A stretch of DNA of 64,000 bases from Paradevosia shaoguanensis (lineage in GTDB: Bacteria; Pseudomonadota; Alphaproteobacteria; Rhizobiales; Devosiaceae): contig NZ_CP068983.1 of assembly GCF_016801025.1 (NCBI RefSeq), positions 3,774,501 to 3,838,500 on the forward strand, given 5' to 3'. The translations under genes were made by a program, and so were the position numbers. The notes under the pieces were generated by a model. The model made no database searches. It was not told the DNA's origin and saw nothing but the letters and a program-made list of their open reading frames with translations. Position 1 is the stretch's first letter. Every line of letters begins with the position of its first letter. This document shows positions 63,614 to 64,000 of this stretch, piece after piece.

Positions 63614-64000
63614 AGAATTGAACTCCCAAGTGTGGCTCGCATCTCCTCCGCTAGATGCGATAGCTCCCAAGATCAGTTTGTAACTAGTCTGTTCAAACGC
63701 TCTCAGTGCAGGGAATTCCCGGCGATAATGACGCCCCAGGGCGCTATTCGCTTCGTATAGTTGAAATGCAGATCAGTCTCAGAACCCCAGCACTATGGGG
63801 TCATTAGGTTCCCCTACGTGGGTAGGGTAATTAACAATTGTTAATACCAGTTAGGAAAAAACCAACGTGTTATCAAAACTTAAGGCGATGCTAGATCGAA
63901 AGGCATACGCCGTTATGCGGGTAGGTGTTCCACCTAAAGATGTGCCTTGCGCTGCCCCGGGTCCGTACCCGTACCGATCTCGGGCGTGGGGGCGGGTTCC
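63614..64000. other. AT-richer intergenic region at the right edge
   Basis: 387 bp with no gene. The stretch 63820-63880 is A/T-rich with AATTAACAATTGTTAAT, a palindrome at 63830-63845 or so, likely promoter or operator DNA for the LuxR-type gene or for a gene beyond the window. Confidence 0.4.

Overview
The window looks like chromosomal DNA of a high-GC alphaproteobacterium of the order Hyphomicrobiales, and a Devosia-like organism is my best guess. The reasons are the run hom-glpX-recJ, the presence of ctaA beside rplM-rpsI, an alphaproteobacterial LexA box (GAAC-N7-GAAC) before dnaE2, and exopolysaccharide genes of rhizobial type. The genus is an inference; no rRNA or other marker fixes it.

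1-10.4 kb is a peptide or amino-acid catabolic cluster. It holds a periplasmic oligopeptide-binding protein, an amidohydrolase of the prolidase type, a RidA-like protein, an aminotransferase, a GntR/FCD regulator, a DadA-like FAD oxidoreductase and an S9 serine peptidase. TGATCA-centred palindromes lie in the promoter regions and may be the GntR operators. A dihydrofolate-reductase-like protein and a small unknown protein follow.

10.6-25.9 kb is the accessory region. It carries a Tn7-like transposition operon (unknown gene, tnsA, tnsB, tnsC, tniQ, read leftward). Its tnsC is split by a 1670-bp IS1380-family element with 16-bp imperfect inverted repeats and a 5-bp target duplication (TTGAT). 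Removing the IS and one duplication restores a 359-codon tnsC exactly. The IS transposase itself has a one-base deletion. Beside the operon sit a 203-aa protein that looks like a stand-alone DDE integrase core, two unknown proteins, a soluble FtsH-like AAA+/zinc protease, more unknown genes, and a small XRE regulator preceded by two perfect inverted repeats. I could not find the transposon ends, so the extent of the element is not settled.

26-31 kb holds a solitary SOS-type dnaE2 with its own LexA box, a small Cys-rich protein, an SRAP/YedK protein, another small protein and tRNA-Pro(GGG). 31-39.5 kb holds a mutarotase, a cupin, a kinase-like protein and an exopolysaccharide locus (priming sugar transferase, GT4 glycosyltransferase, outer-membrane export lipoprotein, chain-length regulator, polysaccharide deacetylase).

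39.5-64 kb is mostly core genome: ctaA, rplM-rpsI, a dicarboxylate symporter, an SdpR/SdpI-like pair with a probably leaderless promoter, a UGT-type glycosyltransferase, an AlaC-like aminotransferase, a ParDE toxin-antitoxin pair, hom (with an unusual N-terminal helix-turn-helix extension), glpX, recJ, a cyclopropane-fatty-acid synthase, a short-chain dehydrogenase, an HdeD-like protein, ilvD, an M29 aminopeptidase, a GT4 glycosyltransferase and a LuxR-type regulator with a degenerate receiver. Two inverted copies of a roughly 106-bp intergenic repeat (51.4 and 59.2 kb) and a 40-bp-arm inverted repeat (59.5 kb) lie in the gaps.
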